Positions 1-11,264 of a stretch of 64,000 bases of DNA are shown in pieces; the stretch's first letter is position 1, and every line of letters starts with the position of its first letter. The stretch comes from Endothia cerciana. Its lineage: Eukaryota; Ascomycota; Sordariomycetes; Diaporthales; Cryphonectriaceae. Below the pieces are notes generated by a model. The model had not been told where the DNA came from. It saw only the letters and a program-made list of their open reading frames with translations, and searched no databases. The DNA is taken from the NCBI GenBank assembly GCA_026119935.1, contig JALRMH010000004.1, forward strand, positions 310,001 to 374,000, in the 5' to 3' direction. The translations under genes and the position numbers were made by a program.

Positions 1-848
1 AAGCGGCAATGGAGGGGGTGGCTCGTGGGTGCGGCCATGGCCGGGGTGTGCGTTGGATGACTTGGGCCGCTGAGGGTCCGGCTCCTCGATACTGATGGAC
101 TTCTTGCCGCTGGAGTGCGCCCCCGGTATCAGAGACTTCCTCCTGTCCTTCTTCGACAGGCCCTGAACGGCAGGCGCCTGCTCTGTGCGCAGCTCCTCGC
201 CGGAGCGCCTCAGCCGCGCAAACATTCTGGATTGCTTCCTGGGCACGGTGTGGAACTCGACGGTCGGGGCGGTGGTGATGATCTCGGGCGGTGCTGTCCA
301 TTCCATGTTAGCCGGAGACGCTCCTCGAGACGCTGTGGAAGGGGGGCTCGGAGTTGAGGATCCCACGTACCCCGTGGCACCGGGGGCGCGGATTCGTCAG
401 CGTGAGCGTGAGCCTGCTTCTTGGCCCGGGCTGACAGCTGGGAATCCGAGGCATTGCGGAACCTCAACATCGAGAAGCGCTTGTGCTTGGGATTGTCGTC
501 CTGGATGGGGGGCGAGTCGGGACGCTCTATGGTGTCGCGGGGCTGTAAGGTGCTGCCGTCGGCGGTGGAGGGGGATGTAGGACTGTCGTGGGGGGGCGTG
601 ACGGGAGGAGCAGGTATCGAGGGGGTCGAACCATTGAGGGCGGCGGCGGCGGCTGCATCAGCAGCAGCACCAACGTCAGCATCGATATGGGAGGGCGAGA
701 GACGGAGCGCGGGCAGGTCGATGTTGGAGGTCGCTGTCCTCAGGAGCGGCTCCCCCGGGGCAAGGCTCAATTCGTCGGGGAGGACTGTTGACCTGCGCAA
801 CTCAGACTCGCTGGCCAGGTTGCCACGCTTGTTGCGAAGGAACGGCAT
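1..848 (-). CDS. Unknown fungal protein, N-terminal part (runs off the left edge)
   Basis: I do not recognise this protein. It starts at 848 (MPFLRNKRGNLASE). Exon 1 is 848-371; a clear intron at 294-370 (donor GTACGT, branch GCTAAC, acceptor GACAG) joins it to exon 2, 293-1, which is open to the window edge. Without the intron the frame runs into unrelated sequence, and with it the reading continues smoothly (PPVPRAPPEIITTAPTVEF). The visible 257 residues are low-complexity and rich in Pro, Ser and Ala, with basic patches such as KHKRFSMLRFRN and SKKDRRKSLIPG. No domain, signal peptide or membrane segment is seen, so it looks intrinsically disordered. It is divergent from ecm14, with about 1.56 kb between the two starts. 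The exon structure is well supported; the function is open. Confidence 0.75.
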
Positions 849-2090
849 GGTGAGCGGCGGCCAGGATCACCATCGCCTCATTCCTTGGTTCGGTAGTGAT
901 GACAGGCAATCTCATGCTATCCTCTCAGCCATTTCCAGAATGCAAGGTCGAAGGTCGGGGCCGGTCGTCGTCAGGCGGTAGGTAGGTACAGGGCGGGATC
1001 GCGGCCGCAGGGCGAGGGCGAGGACAGGGCGAGACTCGAAGATCAACCTCTGGGCTGGTTAAGGCAGGGCCACGTCGGGGGGGGGAGGAAAAGGGGGGGG
1101 GGTTGTTTTTGAAATGATCACGTCCTGGGCGAGCAGGCTTACGAAGATTACAGCAGCAGCAGCAGAAGTAGAAGCAGCAGTGGACGACAAAAATAAACAC
1201 GAAGACTGGATGGATCGATTAGATTGTGGAAGGAAAAAAAAAAAAAGGGACCAGCGGCCGGGCTGAGTTGTGTGCTGCGCAGTGCTGTGCCAGGCTGGGC
1301 GTGCAGGTGATGATTGGGGGGGGGGGGTCGTATTGCGCTGCTGTGATGCCACAACCGCTGCAAGCTGGGCGAACTGACGAAACCCTGCCAGGGAAGGGAA
1401 AGTCTAGGAAGCATGGGAGAGAACCAGCTCTGGCTGCAGACCTCGATAGCTCGTAAGTAAACCTGGGGACTTGGGGGACCACTGGGGGGACTGTCAGTCA
1501 GGCCGCCCGTCATTTGGATGTCAAGGGGGTCCCGTAATAGCAAAGTGGGCGTCCTGATCCCTGCCGTGCACCGTGCAGCGCGGATTCCGGCAAATTGGGC
1601 CCTCACCACCAGCCATTGAAGGGCCGCCTCCAGTGCCCACCACGGCCGGGTCCTCATATCAGCCTCCCTTTTCCAGTAGGAGTATATTGGGATGCGTGGT
1701 AGGCACATGGAATTAGGACTACATATCAGAGTTTCGTCTACGCCTCATCCTTGCATGGACGGGGCAGCCTGGATCCTGTGCAGGGCACCACCGATCATCT
1801 GGCGCGGCATCACCTTATGTGGTAGTACCTACAGTACGCACGTCCAGGGCCTGCCTGACCGTTCTCAGGTCGGGTCTTGGGGGGGTGGGAGGGGGAGCTC
1901 TCCAGGTACCACCACCAGCCAACCTCTCACAGCCTTGGTGTCTTTGTCCTCTGGGTCATTTTCATGTTTCTCAACTGTGACGCGGCCCTCCAGAAAAGGC
2001 CCGAGTAGAGAAGCCTCCCTCGATACAGTTGCTCGGAGTTTGTCAGCGAAGTCGAGGATGGGGCTGGGCTGTGCTGCGCTAGAAGGAATC

Positions 2091-2093
2091 GAG

Positions 2094-2130
<37 letters not shown>
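2091..2130. repeat. (GA)n microsatellite
   Basis: About 20 GA units, with one interruption near 2097-2099, about 280 bp upstream of the ecm14 start. Confidence 0.95.
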
Positions 2131-2131
<1 letters not shown>

Positions 2132-2250
2132 CACAACGGTGTGGCTGATGCACTCCCCAATAGAAGCCGCCAATTGGTACCGCCCGCTATACTCTACCAA
2201 GCTTTAGATCCAAACCCGACCTCACAACACCGCAGGCGAATAAACAATTC

Positions 2251-2260
2251 TTGTTGTTGC

Positions 2261-2293
<33 letters not shown>

Positions 2294-2316
2294 CGTCGTC
2301 GTCGTCGTCGTCGCCG
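2251..2316. repeat. Compound (TTG)n-(TCG)n trinucleotide repeat
   Basis: A TTG/TGT tract with a single TGC interruption runs directly into (GTC)n. It ends about 95 bp before the ecm14 start codon, so it probably lies in the 5' leader or core promoter. Confidence 0.95.
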
Positions 2317-2409
2317 CTGCGGAACAGGCACGATCTCTGTTGCTTCACTGCTGAAGCGACGACAGCCCCAAGTGGCCCCAATCCATCTGAATGCAGCAGA
2401 GGCGATAAG

Positions 2410-4169
2410 ATGCAATTGCCATCGTCGTTCCTCTTCCCCCTCCGTACGTGACTCTGAGCTGTCCCCCCCTCCCCCGCCCACGAGGCCCCTCGTGATCGCA
2501 CTGGCCACAGACAGCTGATGCCATCACAGTCCTCGCCACCGTCGCGTCTCCAATACAGATCCTCGTCTCCGCGAGCTCCGGCCACGGCCACCACAACCAC
2601 CCGCACCCCTCCCGGTCCGGGTCCTCCGTCTTCCCTTACCTGACATGGCTTCGAGATAGCGCCGTCAAGATAGTGTTCGGGGGGTACTCCGCCAAGGATA
2701 CAGCCGATCCGAGGCCGGCCAACCTGCATCGCATGTTCAGGGATGAGATCATCGTACGGTTCAACACCTCCACGGCGGAGGAGGAGCGGGCCCTCGCCGA
2801 GGCGACGGAGCGCATGTTCCTCGACATATGGTCATGGGATGGCATGGTCGACCTGAGGATACAGAAGAACAAGGTCGCCCCCCTGCTCACCCTCCTGCCC
2901 GAGTCCCTGGCCTCCGCCTACTGGATTCTCGTCGAGGACCTCCCGTCGGCTGTCTACGACTCCTACCCGTCCCCGCCGCCGCCGCCTCAGGGCCAGCCGC
3001 GGCCGGAGCGCAAGTTCAGCCTGGACCTGGCCAGCTCCCTCCCCGGCGAGGGCGACGAGGGCCTCTACTTCTTCCACAACTACCAGCCGCACAAGGTGGT
3101 CATGCGGTGGATGCGCCTGATCGAGGCCATGTTTCCGTCCTTCGTCCGGTTCACCACCATCGGGCAGAGCTACGAAGGGCGCGACATCCCCGCCCTGGTC
3201 GTCAGCGGCCGCAGCGGCGCCGCGCGGGACCGCGCCGGCCCCCGCAAGACCCTCGTCGTGATGGGCGGCTCGCACGCGCGCGAGTGGATCTCCACGACCA
3301 CCGTCAACTACCTCGCGTGGTCGTTTATCACGTCCTACGGCAAGGACAGGCTGATCACCAAGCTCCTGCAGGCCTACGACGTCGTCTTCATCCCCGAGCT
3401 CAACCCGGACGGCATCGAGTACACGTGGAGCGCCGACCGGCTGTGGCGCAAGTCGAGGCAGCACACGAGCATCATGTTCTGCCGGGGCCTGGACCTCGAC
3501 CACGCCTTCGGGTACGAGTGGGACAGCGCGCGGTCGGGCCACACCAACGACCCCTGCTCCGAAAGCTACGGCGGTGACGAGCCGTGGGAGTCGGTGGAGG
3601 TGGCCGCGCTCCGCGACTGGGCCCGGGGCGAGACCGAGAACAACGGCGTCGACTTCGTCGGGCTGGTGGACCTGCACTCGTACTCGCAGCAGATCCTGTT
3701 CCCCTACGCGTACAGCTGCGACGTGGACCCGCCGAACCTGGAGAGGATGGAGGAGCTCGCCATGGGCCTGGCCAAGTCCATCCGGCTGTTCTCGGGCGAG
3801 ACGTACTCCGTCAAGCCGGCCTGCCAGGGCGCGGTGCCCGAGTCCTCCGGCTCGCCCGGCGGCCTGCGCATCGAGCCCAGCGGCGGGTCCGCGATCGACT
3901 GGTTCTATCACGAGCTGGGCGCGCACTACAGCTACCAGATCAAGCTCCGCGACACCGGGAGCTACGGCTTCCTCCTGCCGAGTGACTACATCATCCCGAC
4001 GGGCGAGGAGATCCTACAGTCCCTCAAGTACCTGGGCGACTTCCTGCTTGGGAACGACGGCATCGAGAACCTGCGCGCGAGCGAGGGCGCCGAGCCCAAC
4101 GACGAGCTGTTTGCCGTGCCGGAGGAGTACGAGGAGGTGATGGAGCTGAAGAGGCGGAGGAAGAAGTAG
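2410..4169 (+). CDS. ecm14: Ecm14-like inactive metallocarboxypeptidase (M14 family pseudopeptidase)
   Basis: Secreted or vacuolar-pathway M14A carboxypeptidase homologue, 557 aa, linked in yeast to cell-wall phenotypes. Exons are 2410-2443 and 2530-4169. The first exon is too short to stand out. It is supported by a GTACGT donor, a CTGAT branch just before an ACAG acceptor, and the signal peptide it creates (MQLPSSFLFPLLLATVASPI). After a His-rich spacer comes the family's YLTWLRDSAVKIVFG block, an inhibitory propeptide region (to about residue 150), and the catalytic-like domain. The zinc ligands are present: His260 and Glu263 in SHAREW, His394 in LVDLHSYSQQ. The general-base Glu of active carboxypeptidases is replaced by Lys483 (IKLRDTGSYGF), the hallmark of Ecm14, so peptidase activity is not expected. 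Its length fits the family. It is convergent with the MAPEG gene. Confidence 0.93.
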
Positions 4170-4802
4170 TAGCGGGTCCAGGCTGGGCACCAAGACGCGG
4201 GGCCCGCTCGAGACCCTCTCGAAGCTCCTTCCTCCCCCCCTCCTCCCCCCCCCCACCCAACCCACGGCGTTTTATTTCCGACCGATATGATGGACTCGGC
4301 CTGTTGGATTGGTTCGCGGTGCTCTTTTTGTCTTTTCTTTTTGATCTGGCGAACGGCGTTTGTGGCGCACTCTGAAAAATTCACGAAATGGGCAGTGCAG
4401 TCGGGACTGTGGACCGGGACAGGGACATATACCCCCCTACTATCAGAATGGCCAGCGCGATGAAATCATGTCCTATCTATCCATAGTGTAACATCACAAA
4501 GTCTCAGCGGTAGTGCAGTACGAACGTAAAGTAGTCATCGTCTTCCCCTCCTGCCCTGGTGCCACCTTGAGTGATTTGACGCCTGGGAGCCGCGCCGTCC
4601 AGGTCATGAATTTGTACAGCACTTGGCCCGTGGACAGGGTTTCTGAAACGCAGTGGCTTTGTTTATTTGCCTTTTTATCTTCGGGGACGGACTGAGTATC
4701 GCTACACAGACTTCCCGAGTGGATGTATATATGACAGTATCTGACTTCCTCGTCCCCCACCCTCTGCCGTGCTCCCGCTGGTAGGCCTTCTATCAGAACT
4801 AC
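4170..4802. other. Convergent 3' intergenic region
   Basis: Spacer between the ends of ecm14 and the MAPEG gene. It has a C-rich tract at about 4230-4260 just after the ecm14 stop; no gene seen. Confidence 0.6.
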
Positions 4803-5607
4803 CTAGTTGCCCTGGATGAGCTGGAAAGACGAATACCCGGCCATGCCAATGAGCGGCAAGTAACACAAGTAACCAGCGAGCGAGCCCCTACAATCCCTGT
4901 CAGCGACACCCTCATAAAGAGCAGAAGGGATGATCAAGGTAGACTAGACACAAAACACAAAACACACACACACACACACACACAAATAAAAAAATTTAAA
5001 AAAATAAGAAGAGGGAAGGAAAAAGGGGGCCAGGGTGAGGGGGATAGCTTACGCAGTCCTGCCCTTGGGGCCCCTGGAGCTCGTATACCCCTTGGTATAC
5101 ACGATGCGGCACACCAGCCAGGCCGCCCCGGCGAGGGCGGCGGGGACGGGGTACCGCAGGCCCGCGATCAGCAGCGTCGGCAGGAAGGGGACGAGGTTCT
5201 CGGTGAAGTTGGCGTGGGCGCGCTGGGCGCAGTTGAGGCGGTAGGCCTCGGGGGACTTCTCCGCCTGCTCAGGGGTCGCGTAGGCGTTGGGGTAGCCGAT
5301 TCCCTGTGTTGCGTGTCACATTCTCAGCGGGATGGACGGACGGATGTGTGGTGGTGGTGATGATGATGACGGCGTGTGCGGAAGAGGGGGAGAGGGGGAG
5401 AGGGAGAGACACGTACGCTCGCCTTCCTGGCTGCGGTGGTCTGCATCCCGTGCCACAGGTTGACGAAGGCCGTGGACACGACGGTGAGAAGCACGTAGCT
5501 GCACGATATGTTAGCCCTCCCGCCCTCTCATCGCGGCCGCACGACCTTGCCGGCTGAGCATATATCTCTCACCCGTATTCGTTGGGGATCTCAACAGTGA
5601 CGGCCAT
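4803..5607 (-). CDS. MAPEG protein, microsomal glutathione S-transferase 3-like
   Basis: Membrane-bound glutathione transferase or peroxidase of the MGST3 group, 150 aa, the usual size. Exons on the minus strand: 5607-5573, 5498-5417, 5303-5053, 4887-4803. Introns carry GTGAGA, GTACGT and GTAAGC donors and GCTAAC/CTGAC branch points. The N-terminus MAVTVEIPNEYGYVLLTVV matches the family (EYG-hydrophobic). Helix 1 is followed by NAYATPEQAEKSPEAYRLNC and the glutathione-site motif CAQRAHANFTENLVPF, then LRYPVPAALAGAAWLVCRIV and YTKGY. The fourth helix (GSLAGYLCYLPLIGMAGYSS) lies in a last exon after a 165-bp intron that contains a CA microsatellite. Without this exon an in-frame TAA at 5051-5049 would cut the protein short, so the splice matters. 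An acceptor 9 nt upstream (ACAG) is also in frame and would add three residues. Confidence 0.9.
4962..4984. repeat. (CA)n microsatellite inside an intron
   Basis: Pure CA tract followed by an A-rich stretch (to about 5030), all within the third intron of the MGST3-like gene. Confidence 0.95.
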
Positions 5608-6739
5608 CTTGATCAATATTTCTACTTCCTCCCAGGCTATAGAACTTTTTGGCGGGGGAATCTGATGTCTCGATGAATATATATATATAACCAAATCGGT
5701 TTGTGAACGAGGAATGTAGATGGGTAGGTGAATAGATAGATGATGAGGGGGACCTTGGCTGTCGTGAGGGTTTTATGCCAGCTCGTCGCTGGCGATATGG
5801 ACGGGCCTCATTTAAACATTTCAGCCCCAGCTCTATCCGCGACGTCCTAACGCGCTCGGGTCTTGGGTTTGCCCCCCTCCTCACCGCCGCGCTAGGACGT
5901 CCCAGACAACGGGCCACCACCTGGTCCTCCTCTTGTCTCTCTCCCCCGTATTGTGCGGGTTTTGGCAGGCAGAGCGTCTCATCTCGGCCGCCCTTTCATC
6001 CGAATACGGCCATGAATCCGCCTCGACATCCAGCCGTGGTGCACCGTGATGACAAAGACGCGGGAGGACAGCGTCCCCCTGGCTTCCGCTGGCTTTCCGC
6101 AGAAGTCTCCGAGGTGCTCTTCGACGTGGTATTTCCTGCAATGTTCCTGGTCTTACAAAGCCGCGGCAGCACCCGCAGCGCCTCGGATATAGCAGCGTGC
6201 AGGCCGGGTATGGAATGGGCCCGACACCCGACGGCGACTTCGAGGGGACGGGATTCGAGTTGCCCCAGCCCGGCACAACAAGGCCTCTGGAAAGGACAAG
6301 TGGAGGAAAAAGGGGGGGGTTAATCGAGGAGGAGCGGTTGAAGCTGTCAGCCTTATATGTATGCCACCGTGGACCCTCGGCGTCTTACCAGGCTGGGGTT
6401 CTTGAGTGTCATGTGCACCATAACATACTCTCACGCCACCTAGGTCGCGAAGACGTAATTTTCCTACCGTATCATTTGCTTGTTTGGGCGCAGAGGACGG
6501 CTCCCCTGGACACTAACTTATCGCCATTTTGGCACTTGGAACCAACATCATAGGCGTGCCTGATGATGCGGGAGAAGCTCCTCAGCGAGGGCCTTTGAGA
6601 ATCCCTTTTCTCTTCTCTTCTCTCTTTTTTTTAAAAGAGGGTGGGGCGGGCCAAAGCCATAGTATGTCTTTGCGAGGCAGATACACCGTCCAGTGCTCTT
6701 CCCGGTGGGTTAGACTCGTTTGCACTACCAACGATCGTA
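5608..6739. other. Intergenic region upstream of the MGST3-like gene
   Basis: Lies between the MAPEG start and the family X polymerase stop, both on the minus strand. It has an AT-rich patch (TATATATATAT at about 5678-5688) that could be promoter-related, and short pyrimidine runs at about 6607-6630. No gene seen. Confidence 0.5.
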
Positions 6740-8777
6740 TTATCCAGTGCATCTCTCCTCCGGTGGCCTCCATTCCAGCTGCAGACCCTCAAAAACCCTC
6801 CTCTCCGCCTCCTCCATCGTCTTGGGCGGCCCTCTTCCGCCGTCCTCCAGGTCAGCCCAGTCGAACGGAGGCTGACGCGACCTGATCCCGCTGCTGTCGA
6901 ATTTGAGCCCTTTCTCCTTGCAGTATCGCCGCAGGTCCCGCTGAAACGTGGTCTCGGAACTCCAGCCCAGGACAGCGCAGCCGACTGTCTTCCACGGGCT
7001 GATAAGTATGTCCACCCGTCGGTGAGGATTGGTGTTTTTGGACGAAGTGGTCGTGGGCTCGAATTTGGGGTCCTGCCAGACGACGAGGGCCTTGTCGAGC
7101 GTGTCAAAACCCGAGCCTGTGGAGGCCGCTCCTTTAAAGCTGGTCGGGCGTTGGCCACGCTCTGAATTGTGCTCACTGACAGAGAGGGTGTGAGCTAATA
7201 AATCATCAGCAACCTCGGGTCCGCAATCATGGCTCGGTAGACCCGGGACGTACTGATGTACTTCGCATCGATAAGGCTGGTCACGAGCTTCTTAATGCAT
7301 TTGTGAGTAGCATCCTCATCCGGGTGGCTCAGCATCAAGTCCACATCCCCACCCCTGGTCTTGCCCCTGCGGTATCCCCCAACGACGGTCAATTGAAACC
7401 CTCTGCGTAGTCTCTTGGCGTGCTCCAGGACTGTATTGGCGATGGACTCTGTTTCCGCCCGGGGTATCTTCTGCAGGAACTCATCGTAATACTTGACCCC
7501 GATCTGCTGTGATCGGTGAATCGAGCTCCAACCAAACTCGACAACATCGTCGAGGTCTCGCCAACCCTTTTGGTAGAACTCCTCGGCCGTGGCAGCCGAA
7601 ACGCCCCAGATATTGTAGAAGGTCCGGATCACGGATGTCTTCGGGTCAGTAGCGGCCGCCTGCAGTTCCTCCAACTCGCCTCTGTCCTCAAACTCCTCAA
7701 AAAGTCGGGCGAACTTAGCACCGCAGCCTGGCAGGCGTCCAACTTCTGAACAAGGTCAGCAACAGCATTGCGGATACCCTGAGAGTATCCATGCTCGCTT
7801 ACCTATGCCACTCTGCAATTTGTATGGGTATGCCGACAAAGAAGCTATGGCGCTGGAGTACGCTCTCACACCGATGTCATCTCCTCGAATAGCCCTCACT
7901 TCCCTAACTTCCTTCAGTTTCTCGATGAATCCCTCGTTTGGCGGATGCACGCGAGTCGATCGCTGACATGAGAAGCTGGTCCTTAGACACTCCGGGATCG
8001 GCGGCAAGTTTGCTATCGCTTGTTCGTCTGTCGTCGAATGCGGTACAAGAGGCGGGGCCTTGATATGATGGCCCACGTTCCTATGCCTGCGGTATGGACC
8101 GTGTTGAGGAGTCAGGGTCCGAGACGATCCGGCGGCGACATCCCTAGCCCGCTGCATCAAGTCCCCGGGGATTGGTGTTGTAGCCTGCTTGGGCCCCTTC
8201 ACGGCCTCGTATACCAAGTAGTCCTCATAGTCCAGGAGCCTGTTTTTGGACATGGAGTCTTGAAGCCAGGCGAGGCGGACAACCTTGACTGTATCAGGCC
8301 TTGACGCACAGCCACCACCAGACGTGACACATCCAGCGTCCGAGTCGCTAATGAAAGCGTAATCCTCCATGTCACGGATCTTGCGCCTCTTCACCCTGGG
8401 GGACGAAGGTGTATCACCGTTCGCGGGCGTATATTCCTCCGTGGGAAGGCCCAGCTTTCGCAGCTCAAATTGAGCGCGCTGCTTCTGCGAGACTGGCTAC
8501 AGCGTAAGTCTCCTGCCCTCACTATATACAACTCTGGCCCTTGCGACCGCTGGGATGATGCCACTCATGCCTTCCAACCGAGAGGTGAGCTAACAAGGAA
8601 ACAGGCCTCAAAACATTGTCAAACGATGAGCTGATGAGTCCACTCACTTTTGCCAACGACGAAGTTTACCTTACTGGCGTCGTGAGAAAGTTCCGGAAGC
8701 CTATCCTCCCAGTCTCGCAGTTCCACAGCACTCATGTGCGTGGGCAGGAGGTAGGCTGGTGGCAGCTTGAGAACCAT
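6740..8777 (-). CDS. pol4: Family X DNA polymerase with BRCT domain (Pol4 / pol mu-lambda type)
   Basis: Nuclear gap-filling polymerase of non-homologous end joining and base-excision repair, 588 aa. Exons: 8777-8648, 8492-7803, 7745-7254, 7194-6740. The start (MVLKLPPAYLLPTHMSAVEL) opens a degenerate BRCT domain (about residues 1-125, including VVRLAWLQDS). A linker is followed by the 8-kDa region and helix-hairpin-helix motifs (GRLPGCGAKFARLFEEF; NIWGVSAATAEEFY). The nucleotidyl-transfer site is GGYRRGKTRGGDVDLM, with metal-binding Asp407 and Asp409. The third Asp is Asp499 in RRVDILISPW, and the protein ends in EERCTG. All three introns are fixed by family sequence across the joints, such as KYITHTLSVSEHN. 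It shares a divergent promoter region with TFIIE alpha. Lacking a full alignment I cannot separate the mu from the lambda subtype. Confidence 0.92.
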
Positions 8778-9833
8778 CGCTTGAGTTGTGTTGTCATGCT
8801 ACGTGATTGGTCGCAAGAGGACTGAGATTGGCGGCTGACCCACTATCTGATGTTTGAGAGCTGGAAGATCACATTGTAGAAAGAGGTTATCGCGCCCGCA
8901 GCGTCAAATGTGACTCTTGAAGGAGAGTCGATGGATGTGTTGGAGAAAGGGAAGGCATCGCCACTGTGAATCGAGCGCCACGATGACGCAGTGGGAGACA
9001 AACAGCAAGACCGGCTGATTAGCACTGCAGACGGCAACAGTGCTCTGGTTTTGGGCTAGTCTTGCCAGAAACCATACAGAGTCCTTGGGGGTGGTTTTCC
9101 AATCACAATGTAGGTATGCCACATCAAGACTCTTGAGAAACCTAGATAGTTATTCCGGATTCAGGTGAAAACCCACCTGCTGTAAGAATGAAGTAGGTGG
9201 GTACATACCCAGATACCTATACGGGTACCAAGTACCTAGGGGTGAAGTCTGGCGTGCTTAGTCACGGCTGTGGGCCTGAATTATACATACTCCTTTGAGG
9301 CGCTTCACTGTCGCAGGTCACTCGACCTATGTCGCTTCCACCGCCGAGAAAGTAGAACTCCTCACTCCAGGCCACCCATTGTTCCTACAGCGTCAACAAT
9401 AGGAACACCCTGATGGCAGCACAATCCGAAGTGTCCTCTATAGCATGTGCGCTCCGTCCCTGAGCGTCTCCTTCATCGATCGTCATGATTTTGTTACGAC
9501 CTTGACTTCGTCTTGGTAGCACTTTGCTGCTGCTTCGAAGCAGATACACCATCTTCCGCTCTTCTCTCGCGCCTCCTTCGTGGAGAGCCCACCGGTGGTC
9601 AAACTCGCCCAGTGAAACCACAAGGAGTACGTGCTCCTCTCCTGGCCTCCATTCCACTGGGCTTAGAACCTCGCCCTGCGCAACCATGTGCGCTTCTCGC
9701 AACCCAGTGCTGATCTGTCGACAGCCTCTCCGACATCTCGAAGCCCCTCCGTCTCCCACGCGCACACAGCCGATCCGCGAACCTCGAACCTCGAACGCCG
9801 TAGATTCTCGTCCGCCCCTCGCAGCCATCCAAC
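8778..9833. other. Divergent promoter region, polymerase X / TFIIE alpha
   Basis: About 1 kb between two start codons. It has short palindromic TACCTA/GGTACC-type motifs at about 9195-9240 of the sort often seen in fungal intergenic DNA. Several ORFs overlap here on both strands, but none has splice context or recognisable content. Confidence 0.5.
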
Positions 9834-11264
9834 ATGGATCTCGCAAAACAGCTTGTTCGCTCTTGCGCTCGCGCCTTTTACAGCCAGCCACCCTACGATG
9901 TTCGCTATGTGCTCATCGTGGATGCCCTGGTCATTCATGGAGCGTGTGTCCTCCCGTGACGCGCAAGAGTGTCATGCGACATGCTGACGTGTTGGGATTA
10001 GGCTGCGCGATGATGATCTGGGCTACCTCTTGAACATCACGGCGATGAAAGACCTTCACAAGCTCTGCTACAAGTTGCAACAGGAGCGATTCCTGCAGAT
10101 GTATGTGCGGTTGGGAGACGGTTCCGGATCCTCGCGCGCTAATACGGGGGCTGCAGACACGTCCGACAAGAGCTGAAGGAGGGCGCCGTCCGTCCGAGCA
10201 ATCGTACATACTACTATATTGACTACCGTCAGACGATTGACGCTATCAAATGGAGGGTCTACAAGCTGGGTAAGGACATGCAGGTTCCCACCGTCCCTGC
10301 CAGCGAGCGCAAGGAATACGTTTGTCCAAGGTGCAAGGCGGATTACACCCAGCTGGAAGTCTTGAGTATGGCGAGTAGGGCAGGCTTCGCTTGCGAAAGA
10401 TGCGGAGCCGTTCTCAGCCACGAAATCGACAGGACTTCCGCGGGCCACGAGAAGGTTACGAGGCTGAACAATCAGCTGAAGTTCATCACCGACCTCCTGC
10501 TGCGCATCGATAGCGTCGTTGTTCCGGACAACAATTTCGAGTATGCCATTCAGAGTGCCCTACCGGTTGACAGGGATGAGCAGCACCAGGTCGCAAAGGC
10601 CACTGTCGTCGACCCTGTTAAGCCGACAAGCGTGAAAGGTTTGGCGGACACGGGACCTAAGAAGATTGACATCAAGATTTCGACGTCAGAGGGACCGACG
10701 GAGGAGGAGAAGGAGGCAGAGCGACTGCGCAAGGAGAAGATCGCCCTACAGAACGCCCTGCCCGCATGGATGGCCAACAGTACCGTCAGCGGAGAATCCT
10801 TCTCAGCAACCCCGACAGGAGACACCGTGGTCAAGGCAGAACCAGAGAAGCAAGCCGACGATAAGAAGCAGGGGCTGGATGCCAAGGAGGCTCAGGAGCT
10901 GAGCAGCTATATGGAGGACCTTAAGCGAGAGCAGGAGGCCATGGCAGCAGCCGCGGCGCTGAATAAGGGAGACGACTCCGATGACGAGGAGGAAAACGAG
11001 TTCGAGGACGTCGTCTCGACTCCTCCCGTGGGAACTCCTGTACCAGCTAGCCAAGGTCTCAAGCCAGCGCCGTCGCCGCTTCGTCAGTCGAGTGTGCCGT
11101 TCAAGAGGGAGCCCTCGGTCAACGGAAACAGCAACTCACGGCTGAAACGTGAGAGCCCAGGCGAAGGTGACCGACCGGCGAAGAAGATCAAGGTCGAGGA
11201 GCCAGCACCTGCGGCGGAGGATGATGACGACGACGACGAGGGCTTGGAATTTGAGGACGTCTAA
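9834..11264 (+). CDS. tfa1: Transcription initiation factor IIE subunit alpha
   Basis: Large subunit of TFIIE, which recruits and stimulates TFIIH at RNA polymerase II promoters; 438 aa. Exons: 9834-9943, 10002-10100, 10157-11264, joined across 58- and 56-bp introns with CTGAC and CTAAT branch points. The N-terminus (MDLAKQLVRSCARAFYSQPP) forms the winged-helix domain, continued by DDDLGYLLNITAMKDLHKLC and by YYYIDYRQTIDAIKWRVYKL. The zinc ribbon follows with Cys126/Cys129 (VCPRCKADYT) and Cys149/Cys152 (FACERCGAVL). The C-terminal half is charged, with a Lys/Glu-rich coiled region, acidic stretches (DDSDDEEENEFEDV) and an acidic tail (DDDDDDEGLEFEDV), as in other TFIIE alpha chains. The third exon also contains a possible donor (GGTAAGG at about 10269) that is not used, because the frame stays open and on family. 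Confidence 0.94.

Larger units (their letters stand above)
849..2409. other. Divergent intergenic region rich in simple repeats
   Basis: No credible gene. It lies between the starts of the unknown leftward gene and ecm14 and so should hold both promoters. It contains G-runs (around 1078-1101 and 1316-1327), a GA microsatellite and a TTG/TCG tract. ORFs here are made of homopolymers (poly-Leu, poly-Asn, poly-Arg). Confidence 0.6.

Noticed and set aside
2187..2729. ORFs with poly-Asn, poly-Asp or poly-Gln
   Set aside because: Translations of the TTG/TCG repeat; not coding.
2832..3926. 364-aa minus-strand ORF
   Set aside because: Exactly antisense to ecm14; Arg/Gly/Ala/Val-rich composition typical of the reverse of a GC-rich coding exon.
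6670..9570. Similar 28-bp stretches (GCAGATACACC core) at about 6680 and 9540
   Set aside because: Only about 21 of 28 bases match, with no flanking similarity or duplication; chance is adequate.
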